Of a DNA stretch of 64,000 bases, positions 45,836 to 55,702 are shown piece by piece. The notes under the pieces are model-generated. The model was not told the DNA's origin. It made no database searches and worked only from the letters and a program-made list of their open reading frames with translations. The DNA lies in assembly GCA_963790045.1 (NCBI GenBank), contig CAWBMS010000007.1, forward strand, positions 248,001 through 312,000. Reading direction: 5' to 3'. The stretch's first letter is position 1, and each line of letters starts with the position of its first letter. Source of the stretch: DATKMP01 sp963790045 (GTDB lineage: Bacteria; Bacteroidota; Ignavibacteria; UBA10030). The position numbers and the translations under genes are program-made.

Positions 45836-47845
45836 ATGAATTCAACAATCCAACACGAAATAGAATCCCTGCGAAAAGAATTATCCGATCACGATTATCG
45901 GTATTACGTTCTTGCGCAACCTACCATTGCCGATGAAGCATACGATGCATTGATGCGGCGCTTAACAGAGATCGAGCAACAGCATCCCGACTTGATAACA
46001 CCGGATTCTCCCACACAGCGTGTTGGCGGGAAACCCGCAAAAGAATTTTCCACAGTCACACACATCGTACCGATGTTGAGTCTCGCAAACACGTACAGCG
46101 AAGATGAAATTCGTGACTTTGATCGGCGAGTACAGGAAACATTGGGCAAGGGAAACTATCGTTATGTGTGCGAATTAAAATTTGACGGCATCGCCATCAG
46201 CTTGCGGTACAAAAACGGAATCTATGTGCAAGGTGCAACAAGGGGCGATGGCGTTCAAGGCGATGATATCACACAGAATTTAAAAACGATTCGATCAATT
46301 CCATTGCGTCTTCGTACATCGGTTCGCGGTTCACTCGAAGTTCGCGGCGAAACGTATATGAAGCGTGCAGATTTTCAACGCATGAACGACGAACGGCAGC
46401 TTGCGGGAGAAAAAACGTTTGTCAATCCGCGCAACTCTGCCGCTGGCACATTGAAGCTGCAAGATCCGAAAATTGTCGCGCAGCGTCCGTTAAATTTTGT
46501 TGCATACTTTTTATTATCTAACGAGCATGCACGAACCAACCAGTACCAAAATCTTCAACAACTGAAGGAATGGGGATTTCCAACCAGCACACACACACGG
46601 CTCTGCTATACAATAGAAGATATTATTTCTTTTTGGAAATTATGGGAAGCACAGCGCGATACATTGCCTTTCGATATTGACGGCGTCGTTGTCAAAGTGG
46701 ATTCCATCGCGCAGCAAGAGCAGCTTGGAATGATTGCGAAAAGCCCTCGATGGGCAGTTGCATTCAAGTTTGCTTCACGTCAGGCAGAAACAAAACTAAT
46801 CGGCATCACACTTCAAGTCGGACGCCTTGGAACAATTACTCCCGTTGCAGAACTTGAACCGGTGTTTATCGGCGGCAGTACGGTTTCGCGCGCGACACTG
46901 CATAATGCAGATTTCGTTCGGGAGTTAGACCTTCGTCCCGGCGATACCGTGGTTATCGAAAAAGGCGGCGATGTCATTCCTAAAGTAAGTTCTGTTGTGC
47001 AAAGCAAACGATTGGCACAGAGTTCCGTGTTTCGATTTTCCAAAACTTGCCCTGAGTGTGGTTCAAAACTTTTTCGGTCCGATGGAGAAGCAAATTACTA
47101 TTGTGAGAACAGCGATTGCCCGGCACAGATCAAAGGAAGAATCGAACACTTCGCTTCTCGCGGCGCAATGGATATTGAAGGGCTGGGTGAAGCCGTTGTC
47201 GATCAATTTGTCAATCTCGGTTTTATGAAAACCGTTGCCGATTTATATGAACTTCATTCATATCAACAAAAAATTATCGAATTGGATGGCTGGGGGAAAA
47301 AAAGTGCTGCCAATTTGTTCAACGCAATCGAAAAAAGTAAATCACGCCCGTTTGACCATGTTTTGTACACACTCGGCATCAGGCACGTCGGAGTAAGTAT
47401 TGCAAAACTTCTTGTTGATAATTTCCCTACAATTCACCAACTTACAGGCGCGAACGAAGAAGAACTTCAGCATGTCGCAGGTGTGGGTCCGCAGATCGCA
47501 GCAAGCATCGTCAGATTTTTTACGGATCCCCATAATCTTCTTCTCATCGAACGCTTGCAGCGTGTCGGCATGCAGATGTCCATGCACAACACCCGCAAGC
47601 AAAAAAGTGGTACGTTGTTCGGTAAAACGTTTGTGTTGACAGGAACACTGAACGCTATGACACGTGATGAAGCAAAACAATGCATTGAAGCATTGGGAGG
47701 AAAAGTAATTGCCAGTGTGAGCAAAAACACATCATTTTTAGTAATAGGTAGCGATCCTGGAACAAAGCTTGAAAAAGCACAAACCTTAGGAATTCAGTTG
47801 CTTGATGAAGAGAAGTTTCTTAATATTATACAGAGTGCATCATAA
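45836..47845 (+). CDS. ligA: NAD+-dependent DNA ligase, LigA
   Basis: Seals nicks in replication and repair using NAD+. The 669 residues hold the Ia domain (YYVLAQPTIADEAYDALMRR), the adenylation site Lys115 (CELKFDG), DGVVVK, the OB fold, a four-Cys zinc finger (CPECG...CENSDCP, ~402-427), helix-hairpin-helix motifs and a C-terminal BRCT domain (~590-665; GKTFVLTGTLNAMTRDEAK). Full length and unbroken. Confidence 0.97.
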   Translation: MNSTIQHEIESLRKELSDHDYRYYVLAQPTIADEAYDALMRRLTEIEQQHPDLITPDSPTQRVGGKPAKEFSTVTHIVPMLSLANTYSEDEIRDFDRRVQETLGKGNYRYVCELKFDGIAISLRYKNGIYVQGATRGDGVQGDDITQNLKTIRSIPLRLRTSVRGSLEVRGETYMKRADFQRMNDERQLAGEKTFVNPRNSAAGTLKLQDPKIVAQRPLNFVAYFLLSNEHARTNQYQNLQQLKEWGFPTSTHTRLCYTIEDIISFWKLWEAQRDTLPFDIDGVVVKVDSIAQQEQLGMIAKSPRWAVAFKFASRQAETKLIGITLQVGRLGTITPVAELEPVFIGGSTVSRATLHNADFVRELDLRPGDTVVIEKGGDVIPKVSSVVQSKRLAQSSVFRFSKTCPECGSKLFRSDGEANYYCENSDCPAQIKGRIEHFASRGAMDIEGLGEAVVDQFVNLGFMKTVADLYELHSYQQKIIELDGWGKKSAANLFNAIEKSKSRPFDHVLYTLGIRHVGVSIAKLLVDNFPTIHQLTGANEEELQHVAGVGPQIAASIVRFFTDPHNLLLIERLQRVGMQMSMHNTRKQKSGTLFGKTFVLTGTLNAMTRDEAKQCIEALGGKVIASVSKNTSFLVIGSDPGTKLEKAQTLGIQLLDEEKFLNIIQSAS

Positions 47846-47874
47846 TAATGATCTCCAACAAAGGCGAGGACACT

Positions 47875-48555
47875 ATGAAACAACATAGATCAACAGCAGT
47901 TCTTGTAGTAGCGTGTGTAGCAATTCTTTCAACGTACACAATCGGACAAACGCGTAGCGGTAAATTTGGCGTCGGTGTTGACGCATCTGGCCAATATGTT
48001 CTTGGCGCCGGTTCACCCAGTTCCGGTGTCGGACCGGGCGGCGGTATTTCGCTGTTTTATTCTCCGTGGGAATATATCGGGCTTCGTTCCAATCTTGTCT
48101 ATAATCAATTGAGTTGGACAGCGCTTGGAACTGGTAAATCTATTTCAACAGATGTTATGTCCGATAATCTTTACTTGAGTTTCGATATGGCGCCGAATAG
48201 TTCTTTCAATCCGTTTATTTTTGCCGGTGGCGGTATTGCTGTTTTCGATCCGCAGGATGAATATTTTGGTACCCGCGCCTTTGGACCAACCGATTTTGAT
48301 ATTCATTATGGCGGTGGTGTTGGATTCGATTATTTTTTAAGTGAATTCTGGTCCGTTACGTTAGCAGGCGAGTATGTGATGACCGGTTCAAAAAATTATG
48401 TCGGTTCCCATAGCATCTCTGATTTTACAAGCATACTTACTGGCAACGATTCTTTTGCCCGTGTGAGTCTTCAGATACGATATTATTTCTTTGATGAAAA
48501 TTTTATTACAAAATTGTTGAAAGCTCAACGTGATCGGCTAAAACCCGGAAAGTAA
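47875..48555 (+). CDS. Exported outer-membrane beta-barrel protein
   Basis: 226 residues: signal peptide (MKQHRSTAVLVVACVAILST...IGQ), then alternating strands of an OmpA/OmpW-like small barrel (GGGISLFYSPWEYIGLRSNL; FIFAGGGIAVFDP; VSLQIRYYFF at the C-terminus). ATG 47875 is chosen with GAGGA upstream over 47848. Function unknown. It lies 29 bp after ligA and 14 bp before the next gene. Confidence 0.8.
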   Translation: MKQHRSTAVLVVACVAILSTYTIGQTRSGKFGVGVDASGQYVLGAGSPSSGVGPGGGISLFYSPWEYIGLRSNLVYNQLSWTALGTGKSISTDVMSDNLYLSFDMAPNSSFNPFIFAGGGIAVFDPQDEYFGTRAFGPTDFDIHYGGGVGFDYFLSEFWSVTLAGEYVMTGSKNYVGSHSISDFTSILTGNDSFARVSLQIRYYFFDENFITKLLKAQRDRLKPGK

Positions 48556-48569
48556 ATTGTTAGGCATAA

Positions 48570-49109
48570 ATGTTTGAGGAGTTTCGATTCAAGATAGGAC
48601 TTGTGTACGCGAACATGCACTTTCGGCATCACCATGACCGGATGATGAATTTTACCGATGTTCTTGCCAAATCCAGACGCGTGCTTGTCATTTTTCCTGA
48701 AACTGCTTTAGACAAAGAATCAGTATCGTTGTTGCTAAAATATTTGCTCGAACGATTTTCAAAAGACAATGTCGTTGTTTTGATACGCCATGATCAGCTC
48801 TTTTCCATCTCGGCAGCACCTGCGGTAAAAACGCTGACGTATGAACAAGAAGAAGTTAGCCGCTGGTTTATTCCGAATAAAAATGCGTTGCAGCGCATAG
48901 CAATCGGTACCTATGATGTCGCGATTGATTTGAATACCGGATTAAAATTTCCCGGCGCTTTTTTTTGCAAAGAATCCAATGCGCCGCTACGTATAAGTTT
49001 TACCAAACCGCATGGAGACCGATTTTATAATTTTCAAGTACGAACAAAATCTGCCATGAATAAGCCAACGTTATATAAAAGTTTGCTGAAATGTCTTGAG
49101 ATGTTTTAA
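48570..49109 (+). CDS. Uncharacterised protein, possibly glycosyltransferase-9-like fold
   Basis: 179 residues, no signal or membrane segment. The alternating strand/helix pattern (VLVIFPETALDKESVSLLLK; NVVVLIRHDQL; DVAIDLNTGLKFPGAFFCKE; APLRISFTKPHGDRFYNFQV) recalls half of a heptosyltransferase-like Rossmann fold, but no catalytic motif is visible, so I do not assign a reaction. It is encoded 10 bp before the STAS protein and is probably co-transcribed with it. Confidence 0.7.
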   Translation: MFEEFRFKIGLVYANMHFRHHHDRMMNFTDVLAKSRRVLVIFPETALDKESVSLLLKYLLERFSKDNVVVLIRHDQLFSISAAPAVKTLTYEQEEVSRWFIPNKNALQRIAIGTYDVAIDLNTGLKFPGAFFCKESNAPLRISFTKPHGDRFYNFQVRTKSAMNKPTLYKSLLKCLEMF

Positions 49110-49119
49110 GGATACGAGA

Positions 49120-49446
49120 ATGAAATTTGTTATGAAGAAGAGCGGTACCGCAACTGTTTTGAAGCTTCAGGGAAAAAAATTAGACGCATCGATTGCTCCG
49201 GATTTCAAAGGTGAAATCCTCGTTCTGTGTAAAGCAAAAAATTTAATCATTGATTTAACGGCAGTCGAGTTTTGCGACAGCAGCGGATTGAGTGCACTCT
49301 TGTTGGCAGAACGAAAAATGCGCGAGACCGGCGGTACAGTCAAACTCGTTGGCGTGCAAAAAAAGGTTCTGTCGTTAATGAAAATTTCCCATCTTGATCA
49401 AACGTTCCCCATGTTTGATACACTGGCAAAAGCCGCTAAAGGATAG
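49120..49446 (+). CDS. STAS-domain anti-sigma factor antagonist-like protein
   Basis: 108 residues forming one STAS domain: LKLQGKKLDASIAPDF, LIIDLTAVEFCDSSGLSALL with the phosphorylatable Ser in DSSGL, and VKLVGVQKKVLSLMKI. Such proteins switch partner anti-sigma kinases by phosphorylation. No RsbW-type kinase or PP2C phosphatase is in the window. ATG 49120 is preferred over 49096. A terminator hairpin overlaps its stop codon. Confidence 0.87.
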   Translation: MKFVMKKSGTATVLKLQGKKLDASIAPDFKGEILVLCKAKNLIIDLTAVEFCDSSGLSALLLAERKMRETGGTVKLVGVQKKVLSLMKISHLDQTFPMFDTLAKAAKG

Positions 49447-49453
49447 CGGCTTT
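49431..49453 (+). terminator. Terminator overlapping the STAS gene stop
   Basis: AGCCGCTA (49431-49438) pairs with TAGCGGCT (49444-49451) around AAGGA, then TTTATTG. The stop codon TAG lies in the right arm. Confidence 0.65.
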
Positions 49454-49552
49454 ATTGTCCTTTCAAGTTTCGTTTTAACTCTCTCGTTCCTCAACTTGCA
49501 CCTTGAGAGGAAATGCTGTACGTTGGCATGGCATTGATGCACGGACTTACAA

Positions 49553-50476
49553 ATGAAATCTTCCCAACAATCACCCGTTGTCGAATTAGATCGGCAAATT
49601 AGAAATTATTTTGATTATCTAAGATTAGAAAAAAATGTTTCTGTCAACACGTTGAAGTCATACCAATTCGATTTTCAAAAGTACCGAGATGTTCTCAACA
49701 GAGTTGGCATTGATAACGGTTCACGGGTTCAAGAACAGCATATCACAAAATTTATCGAATCACTACACCGCCGGGGATTATCATCGCGCAGTATCGGACG
49801 CGCCATTTCTTCTGTGCGGGGATTTCATCGATATTTACTCGGCGAGGAAGAAGCAACCAACGACCCCACACAAATTATCGATTCACCGAAACGAGAAAAA
49901 ATTCTGCCAGATGTTTTGAGTATTGCCGAGATCGATGAAATTTTAAAACAGCCGGATGTCCATACCCGCCTCGGCATTCGCGACCGTGCGATTCTTGAAA
50001 CGCTGTATGCGACAGGTATTCGTGTCTCAGAATTGGTGAATTTAAAACAATCTAACTTGATGTTTCAAGATGGATTGATCCGTGTGTTCGGGAAAGGTTC
50101 AAAAGAACGCATCGTTCCTATCGGACGATCGGCACGGCAATGGATTGAAGACTATCAGAAGCAAACTCGCATCCATCTGGCGAAAGCAGGAAAATCGCAA
50201 GATTATGTGTTCTTAAATGTACGCGGCACCAAACTAACGCGTTCGATGATTCTGAAAATGGTCGGCAATTATGCTTCTACCGCAGGTATCAAAAAAGATG
50301 TGCACCCGCACACATTCCGTCATTCATTTGCAACCCATTTGTTGGAAGGAGGGGCTGATCTTCGCGCGGTGCAGGAAATGCTCGGGCACGCAGATATTTC
50401 TACGACACAAATCTATACACACATCGACCGCGAATATCTCAAAGAAGTTCACCGCACATTTCATCCTCGTGGATAA
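49553..50476 (+). CDS. xerD: Tyrosine recombinase XerD/XerC
   Basis: 307 residues: N-terminal SAM-like core-binding domain (FDYLRLEKNVSVNTLKSYQF) and catalytic domain with the complete set Arg157 (ATGIRVSEL), Lys181 (GKGSKER), His253-x-x-Arg256 (HTFRH), His279 (LGHADIS) and the nucleophile Tyr288 (QIYTHI). The length and motifs fit the chromosome-dimer resolvases XerC/XerD rather than a phage integrase, and no element ends are nearby. Which of the two it is cannot be fixed without the genome. Confidence 0.92.
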   Translation: MKSSQQSPVVELDRQIRNYFDYLRLEKNVSVNTLKSYQFDFQKYRDVLNRVGIDNGSRVQEQHITKFIESLHRRGLSSRSIGRAISSVRGFHRYLLGEEEATNDPTQIIDSPKREKILPDVLSIAEIDEILKQPDVHTRLGIRDRAILETLYATGIRVSELVNLKQSNLMFQDGLIRVFGKGSKERIVPIGRSARQWIEDYQKQTRIHLAKAGKSQDYVFLNVRGTKLTRSMILKMVGNYASTAGIKKDVHPHTFRHSFATHLLEGGADLRAVQEMLGHADISTTQIYTHIDREYLKEVHRTFHPRG

Positions 50477-50509
50477 TAAAAAACTCATGCAACAATTTTT
50501 TATTGCATG
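50477..50509 (-). terminator. Terminator of the S46 peptidase gene
   Basis: On the minus strand CATGCAA/TTGCATG (50486-50509) with a 10-base loop, then AGTTTTTT, 23 bp after the S46 stop codon. Confidence 0.65.
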
Positions 50510-50532
50510 GGTCTGAAACGTCTCAAGAAAAA

Positions 50533-52701
50533 TTATGGTGTGATTTTTCCGTTACGGAGTTCTTTGGAAAGACGATCTGCTTTATAAATCTGTTCCAATC
50601 CTTCCAAAATGCCCGCCGAGTGTACTGCTACTGAACGATTTTTGGTTTCATCAAAGATCACATCGCCGGGCAAGCTTTCCATGTTGCCGTCGAAAATCAA
50701 TCCGATCACTTGTAAATCTTTGTTGATGACCGGGCTTCCGGAATTACCGCCGATAATATCATTCGTAGAAACAAAATTCATCGGCGTGTTCATTTTAAAT
50801 GTCGATGGTGGATTGGCCCAGCGGTCGGCAAGTTTCCATGGATCTTTCATACCAAAAGAATAGTAGCGATCATACAATCCATAAAACGTGGTAATCGGTG
50901 GAGCAAGCGTGCCGTTATATTCGTATCCTTTGACCACGCCATCGGCTATCCGCAGTGTGAAGGTTGCGTCGGGTGAAATATTAGTACCCGTACACTGCAT
51001 ACATGGCTTCGCCTAATTTTTTGTACGTGCGCACCGAGCTTTTCTTGAATCTCATTCGCTCGTTTCCGAACAGCAACGGCATGTTCATGCACTGCAGCAA
51101 GAAATTTTATTAAAGGATCGGAAGAGGCGAGAATTTCATCAGGCGATTTTGATAGCATGGCATCGATTTTTTCTTTGGATGAAAAGATTGTTGTCGCAGT
51201 AATTTCTTCGGCGAGTTGTTCAATAGTTTTCGTTCCCAGTAATTGATTGAATGCTTCGTTCTTTCCATTTAATGTTTTTTCCATCACACCAAGTTGAAAG
51301 GCAAGAAGCTGCTGATCGAGTTCTGCAACAATGTCGTGCGGATACAATTTTGCTTTTGCCGTGTCTAACAATGCGCCTTGATATTTTTTCGGACGCTGTT
51401 CCGCCGGCTGTTTCAACGCCAGCACATAGTCCACCAAATCATTGGTCAGCGTATAATACTCCGATCGATTCCGTGCGCGTGTGCTGAAAACAGTTACTTC
51501 CGGATATATCGTATTAAGCTCTTCTTGATACTTCGCAATATCAGACCATGGATTGCCTGTACTTTTCTTTCAATTCAGAATTTGATTCCACAACAGTTTT
51601 GAATTTATTTTCAAAATCTTTTTTCTTTGCCATCAACACAGGATCGCGCAATCCATCCACATAGCCGGTAATTGCTTTGCGTGAATTTGCTAATCCGAAA
51701 ATTAAACTCATATATTTTAATTTAGCATCGGGATGTTTTTCGACATACGAAGAATAAATCTTTTCTATGTTCGCATAATTATTGATTGAAGTCGGATACA
51801 CATAATCGCGTAAATATTCCAATTGTGTAATCGTAAGCAGACGACTGGTGTTGCCGGGATTTCCGATGACAAACACGGCATCGCCCTCTTGCGCACCGGC
51901 CGGGCTAAACTTGAAAAAATTTTCCGTCTTCATCGGTTTGCCATTATCATACACGCGAAAGAACGAGCAGTCAAAATCGTAACGTGGATAGGTGAAATTG
52001 TCGGGATCGCCGCCGAAGAACGCCATTACTTCTTCCGGAGCATAGACAATGCGAATGTCGGTAAAGCGTTTGTAGCCGTACAGCGAATAGCGGCCGCCAT
52101 TGTAAAACGTAACAACGTTGAACACCATCGAATCCTGCGGCGCGGATTCTTTATACTTTTCCGCATACCGTTTTTGAATTTCCGAAATTTTTTCTAACCG
52201 GTTTGCAATTTTTTGATTATCGATTTTGCCGCTTTCAAATGCTGTTTGCACTTCTGCCGTCACATCCTCCATGACACGAAGTTGATCAATATAGAAGTTG
52301 GGGACTTTGCGTTCGTCATCGAGCGTCGGCGCATAAAAACCGGTTTCTGCAAGACGTTCGCCCTCTTTGGTTACTTCATCCAACGGCCCGCGCGCGCAAT
52401 GATGATTGGTCATCACCAAGCCGTCTTCTGAAACAAACGATGCGCTGCAATTCGGCAGGCGCAATGCAGCAAGCCGCGCTTTTTCAAACCATGCTTTATC
52501 CGGATTAAAGTTATACGTTTTTGCAAAATACTCTGTGGGCGGAAAATCAAACGTCCACATTTTGCCATTATCAAACTTTCCGGCTTGTACCTCGTCGAGG
52601 TTTGCATAACTTTTGGTTATTGGTTGTTGTGATCCGCATCCAACAAACAGTACTGCTATGGCAAATACTGCGGCAAATAGTTTTAAGCGATATTGTTTCA
52701 T
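50533..52701 (-). CDS. S46-family dipeptidyl-peptidase-like serine protease (three frameshifts)
   Basis: Four frame segments reassemble into about 721 residues, the usual S46 size (DPP7/DPP11 relatives, which release dipeptides from peptides in the periplasm). The N-terminus has a lipoprotein signal (AVLFVGC, Cys ~16), then the catalytic His in VMTNHHCARG and the S46 segment VFVIGNPGNTSRL. The catalytic Ser lies in GGNSGSPV near the C-terminus. The breaks are at about 51558, 51029 and 50988; each is a one-base insertion adjoining a GTAC (51559-51562, 51023-51026, 50984-50993). All motifs survive, so I read it as a functional gene in a faulty sequence. ATG 52701 has GAGG upstream. Confidence 0.9.
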
Positions 52702-52884
52702 AGATACCTCATTCATGTTGAAAAGAATAGAACGAAAAAAGGTACGAAGAACCCGTTGCCAAAGCAAGGATACGGAGACGTGAATTCTGAAGTGATTTTA
52801 TAACACAGCGGTTAGCACACTAATACATCGCGGTGTGCATCTTACCCCAACGTGCACGCAGCGAGGACAATGTGGTTTTTGATT

Positions 52885-53217
52885 TTAACAATTAACGCGA
52901 AATTCTTGCAAGATCGAATTATTGTCGCCGAACCGAAGTTCTGCGGTGCGTACAATTAAATCTTTGACGATTTGCAATTCATCAAGAATTTCGTTAATGG
53001 GTTTTCCAATCTTGCGTTGTGTGTATTGATCCAACGCTATCTGAACAATCAACGAACGAAATCGATAGAGCTCGTCGGTACTTACTCCGACTTCCGCTAA
53101 TTCGTTTTCATGTTGTTGTGCGGCATGTAGGATAGCGGCGGATTCACTTAAAAGATTTTGAATAAGCATTTTATTGATCTCCACTGATGGTGAATATTGT
53201 AAAGAGATGGTATTCAT
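52885..53217 (-). CDS. Small unrecognised protein coupled to the papain-like peptidase
   Basis: 110 residues, mostly helical by appearance (MLIQNLLSESAAILHAAQQH; DELYRFRSLIVQIALDQYTQ; ILDELQIVKDLIVRTAELRF), acidic, without signal peptide. Its ATG overlaps the stop of the C1 peptidase gene (ATGA), so the two are translated together. I do not recognise the family. By position it could be an inhibitor, chaperone or adaptor of the peptidase; no sequence feature proves this. Confidence 0.7.
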   Translation of the reverse strand: MNTISLQYSPSVEINKMLIQNLLSESAAILHAAQQHENELAEVGVSTDELYRFRSLIVQIALDQYTQRKIGKPINEILDELQIVKDLIVRTAELRFGDNNSILQEFRVNC

Positions 53218-53987
53218 TTTACAGCCCGAATGGTCCAAAAATCATCCGAAAGATTTTCATCTAATAGATAAGCGTATGGCAACGTAAAATATCCTTTCAA
53301 TCCCCAAGCCGGTCCCCATGAATTTCTCACAATGAACCATTGATGAGCATCGTCGTACCCGACGGCAAGAACGGCGTGTCCGCCTTCCAATGTTTCATTG
53401 GGCTTTGGCATTGCCGCATGCCCGCTCTTGGCTACTGCGGTGCTCATAAAACTTTCGTACACGGAAAAGCCAAACACAAACGGATACCCCGATGCGAGAC
53501 ATCCCTTCATTTGATTTGCAACACGGTTCACACGTTGATATAAAACGGCTTCGTGTTTCACGGCATCCGTGTAACATGACGCGGACGGCTTATCGGCAAA
53601 ACGGGCAACGATGTATGGCCATAATTTTTCCGGACAATCGCCTTGCGTATTGACACATTTTATGCCATCACGTATTTGTGCACCGCTGTCGGAATCAATC
53701 GTTCCTTCCATCGCTCGTTCATTATAATAAACGAACAATCGGGACGGCATAAAATATTTCAGATGTTGTTTCAGTTGATCAAACTCGATAGCGGCAACAA
53801 TGGCATTTGCTGTACAACTTCCTAATTGTCCTTGGTCGTACACCGGCGGGCATTGTTTGCGTAAATCAACTTCTTTGGGAAGTTTTGCAAGCCATATTAT
53901 CGGTGCAGCATATAAAATATCTCGATGGTCAGGAACATCCGGCATCCAGCCGAAACGTTTCTTCACTTGCGATTGAATCGTTTTCAT
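53214..53987 (-). CDS. Papain-like cysteine peptidase (family C1)
   Basis: 257 residues. Oxyanion Gln52 and nucleophile Cys58 (YDQGQLGSCTANA), His204 (GGHAVLAVGYDD) and Asn222 (RNSWGPAWG) form a complete papain active site. There is neither a propeptide of usual length nor a signal peptide, so the enzyme would be cytoplasmic and need another form of control. ATG 53987 is chosen for AGGAG five bases upstream; an open extension to 54050 looks non-coding. Upstream is a long imperfect inverted repeat, downstream the coupled 110-aa protein. Confidence 0.9.
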   Translation of the reverse strand: MKTIQSQVKKRFGWMPDVPDHRDILYAAPIIWLAKLPKEVDLRKQCPPVYDQGQLGSCTANAIVAAIEFDQLKQHLKYFMPSRLFVYYNERAMEGTIDSDSGAQIRDGIKCVNTQGDCPEKLWPYIVARFADKPSASCYTDAVKHEAVLYQRVNRVANQMKGCLASGYPFVFGFSVYESFMSTAVAKSGHAAMPKPNETLEGGHAVLAVGYDDAHQWFIVRNSWGPAWGLKGYFTLPYAYLLDENLSDDFWTIRAVK

Positions 53988-54067
53988 GTGACTCCTCATA
54001 TTATTATGTTGACAAATGAGACATGAACCTTTCACTTCTACCATCAGCATAACGGTAAAAACGGTAA

Positions 54068-54119
54068 GCGTAGGACATTATCTCTTCCCACTCCCGAGGG
54101 AAAGAGTAATGTCCTATGC
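54068..54119. repeat. Long imperfect inverted repeat upstream of the C1 peptidase gene
   Basis: Arms of about 20 bases: TAGGACATTA...CTCTTCCC on the left and GGGAAAGAG TAATGTCCTA on the right, loop ~8. It lies about 80 bp before the peptidase start. The outer TAGGACATTA/TAATGTCCTA halves could be an operator, or the whole a hairpin in the leader. The rest of 54120-54434 is AT-rich with nothing recognised. Confidence 0.55.
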
Positions 54120-54434
54120 TTCCATCATCCGTCATTTTTTCATTCCTTGATTCCGCAAAAAAATCTTTTCTTTCTTATTAAGCTCAAATCACATTTAACT
54201 CTTTTTGTGTTTTTCAATTGGCGCGTTCAAATAAAAAATTTGTTTAGCGTGCCACCTCCTCTGTTGTCGAAGAACAATCTATCTTTAGAGATTTGGACTC
54301 ATTTAAGACATTACAAATTTATAAATGCAATCCTTATTGCACCATACCGCAAATAGGGTATATTGCATGAATTGTAAAGATTACAATGGCGTTTTTAGAC
54401 GAAAAATAAAGAAATAGAAAGCGAATAGGATGAG

Positions 54435-54465
54435 AAAAAAAACACGGGCAAAATATCTACCCGTG
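54435..54465 (-). terminator. Terminator of the SDR gene operon
   Basis: Minus-strand CACGGG (54460-54465) pairs with CCCGTG (54443-54448) around an 11-base loop and is followed by eight T, directly after the SDR stop. Confidence 0.85.
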
Positions 54466-54469
54466 AAAT

Positions 54470-55243
54470 TTAGGCGTGACGATAAACAATTGACGGTGAT
54501 GCTTGTGCGGTTGGATAAATAATAATTTCCCCGATTTGTACATGCATCGGACGAGTTGCAGCAAACAAAACAGCATCGGCAACATCATCGGGAGTAAGCG
54601 GTGTAAGATTTTGGTAGACGGTTCTCGCACGTTCGGCGTCGCCATGAAAACGTACTTCGCTAAATTCTGTTTCTACAAGTCCCGGATCAACAGTGCAAAC
54701 ACGTACCGGCGTATCGACCAAATCCATACGCATACCTTGTGTTAATGCATTTACAGCATGCTTCGTTGCGCAGTACACATTGCCCGCCGGATAGACATCG
54801 TGCCCGGCAATAGAACCGATGTTGATAATGGTTCCGCGTTTCCGTTGTACCATTCCGGGAATTATCGTACGGCTTACATACAACAATCCTTTTACATTGG
54901 TATCGATCATTTCTTCCCAGTCCTCGATTGTTCCTTCGTGAAGTTTATCCAAGCCGCGGCTTAGTCCGGCATTGTTCACGAGAATATCGACAGCATTCCA
55001 TTCAGAAGGAAGTGAAGAACAAAATTGCTCCACGGCGTTTCGATTACGAACATCTAATGAAGCAATATATGTTTCAGTGTTGTACTTCTTTTTCAATTCA
55101 GCCGCAAGTTGTTCCAAGCGATCTTTGCGGCGAGCAACGAGAAGAAGTTTCGCGCCTGCTTCCGCAAACAAACGCGCGCAAGAACGCCCGATGCCGCTGC
55201 TGGCTCCGGTAATGAAAACGATTTGATTGGCCAATGATTTCAT
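54470..55243 (-). CDS. Short-chain dehydrogenase/reductase (SDR)
   Basis: 257 residues of the classical SDR family: cofactor motif TGASSGIG (~10-17) with VARRKDRL suggesting NADP(H), NNAG (~89), catalytic Ser in NIGSIAGH and YxxxK in YCATKHAVN. Closest in feel to YdfG-type 3-hydroxy acid dehydrogenases; the substrate is not determined. ATG 55243 has AAGGA upstream; ATG 55273, overlapping the yjbQ stop, is an alternative. Operon with yjbQ. Confidence 0.85.
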   Translation of the reverse strand: MKSLANQIVFITGASSGIGRSCARLFAEAGAKLLLVARRKDRLEQLAAELKKKYNTETYIASLDVRNRNAVEQFCSSLPSEWNAVDILVNNAGLSRGLDKLHEGTIEDWEEMIDTNVKGLLYVSRTIIPGMVQRKRGTIINIGSIAGHDVYPAGNVYCATKHAVNALTQGMRMDLVDTPVRVCTVDPGLVETEFSEVRFHGDAERARTVYQNLTPLTPDDVADAVLFAATRPMHVQIGEIIIYPTAQASPSIVYRHA

Positions 55244-55269
55244 AGTTGTTGATCCTTGATGTGATTCAT

Positions 55270-55692
55270 TCATTCACCTATTAGAGTGCAAACAAGTTCG
55301 CGCTCATCGCCATAATTGTGATGCTCGCATAAATATATTCCCTGCCACATACCAAGGTTGAGTGTTCCGTTCGTGATGGGAATCGAAACACTGCTGCCGA
55401 GCAATGATGCTTTCAGATGTGCAGGCATATCGTCATCGCCTTCGGTATCATGTTCGTAATAGGATGCGCCGTCTGGAATGGTGCGGGTAAAATAATTTTC
55501 AAAATCCTTGCGAACCGCCGGATCGGCGTTTTCATTCAGGGTGAGCGACGCTGATGTGTGTTTGATGAAAAGATGCAACACACCAGTACGAACCGTCTTT
55601 AACTCCGGCAGCTTTGCAACAATCTCCGAAGTAATAAGATAGAAACCGCGGCGACGAGCCGGAAGAATAATTTCTTTTTGAAGGATGGACAT
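55270..55692 (-). CDS. yjbQ: YjbQ/UPF0047 family protein
   Basis: 140 residues with the UPF0047 signature: FIKHTSASLTLNENADPAVR (~47-66), YEHDTEGDDDMPAHLKASLL and GTLNLGMWQGIYLCEHHNYG near the end. Members show thiamine-phosphate synthase activity in vitro; the physiological role is debated. ATG 55692 is chosen because AAGGAGG lies just upstream. It begins 10 bp after the K+ channel stop. Confidence 0.9.
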   Translation of the reverse strand: MSILQKEIILPARRRGFYLITSEIVAKLPELKTVRTGVLHLFIKHTSASLTLNENADPAVRKDFENYFTRTIPDGASYYEHDTEGDDDMPAHLKASLLGSSVSIPITNGTLNLGMWQGIYLCEHHNYGDERELVCTLIGE

Positions 55693-55702
55693 ACGCACCT
55701 CC

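Noticed and set aside
49553..50476. Integrase of a mobile element
   Set aside because: Motifs and length fit housekeeping XerC/D, and there is no attachment repeat, tRNA or cargo boundary around it.
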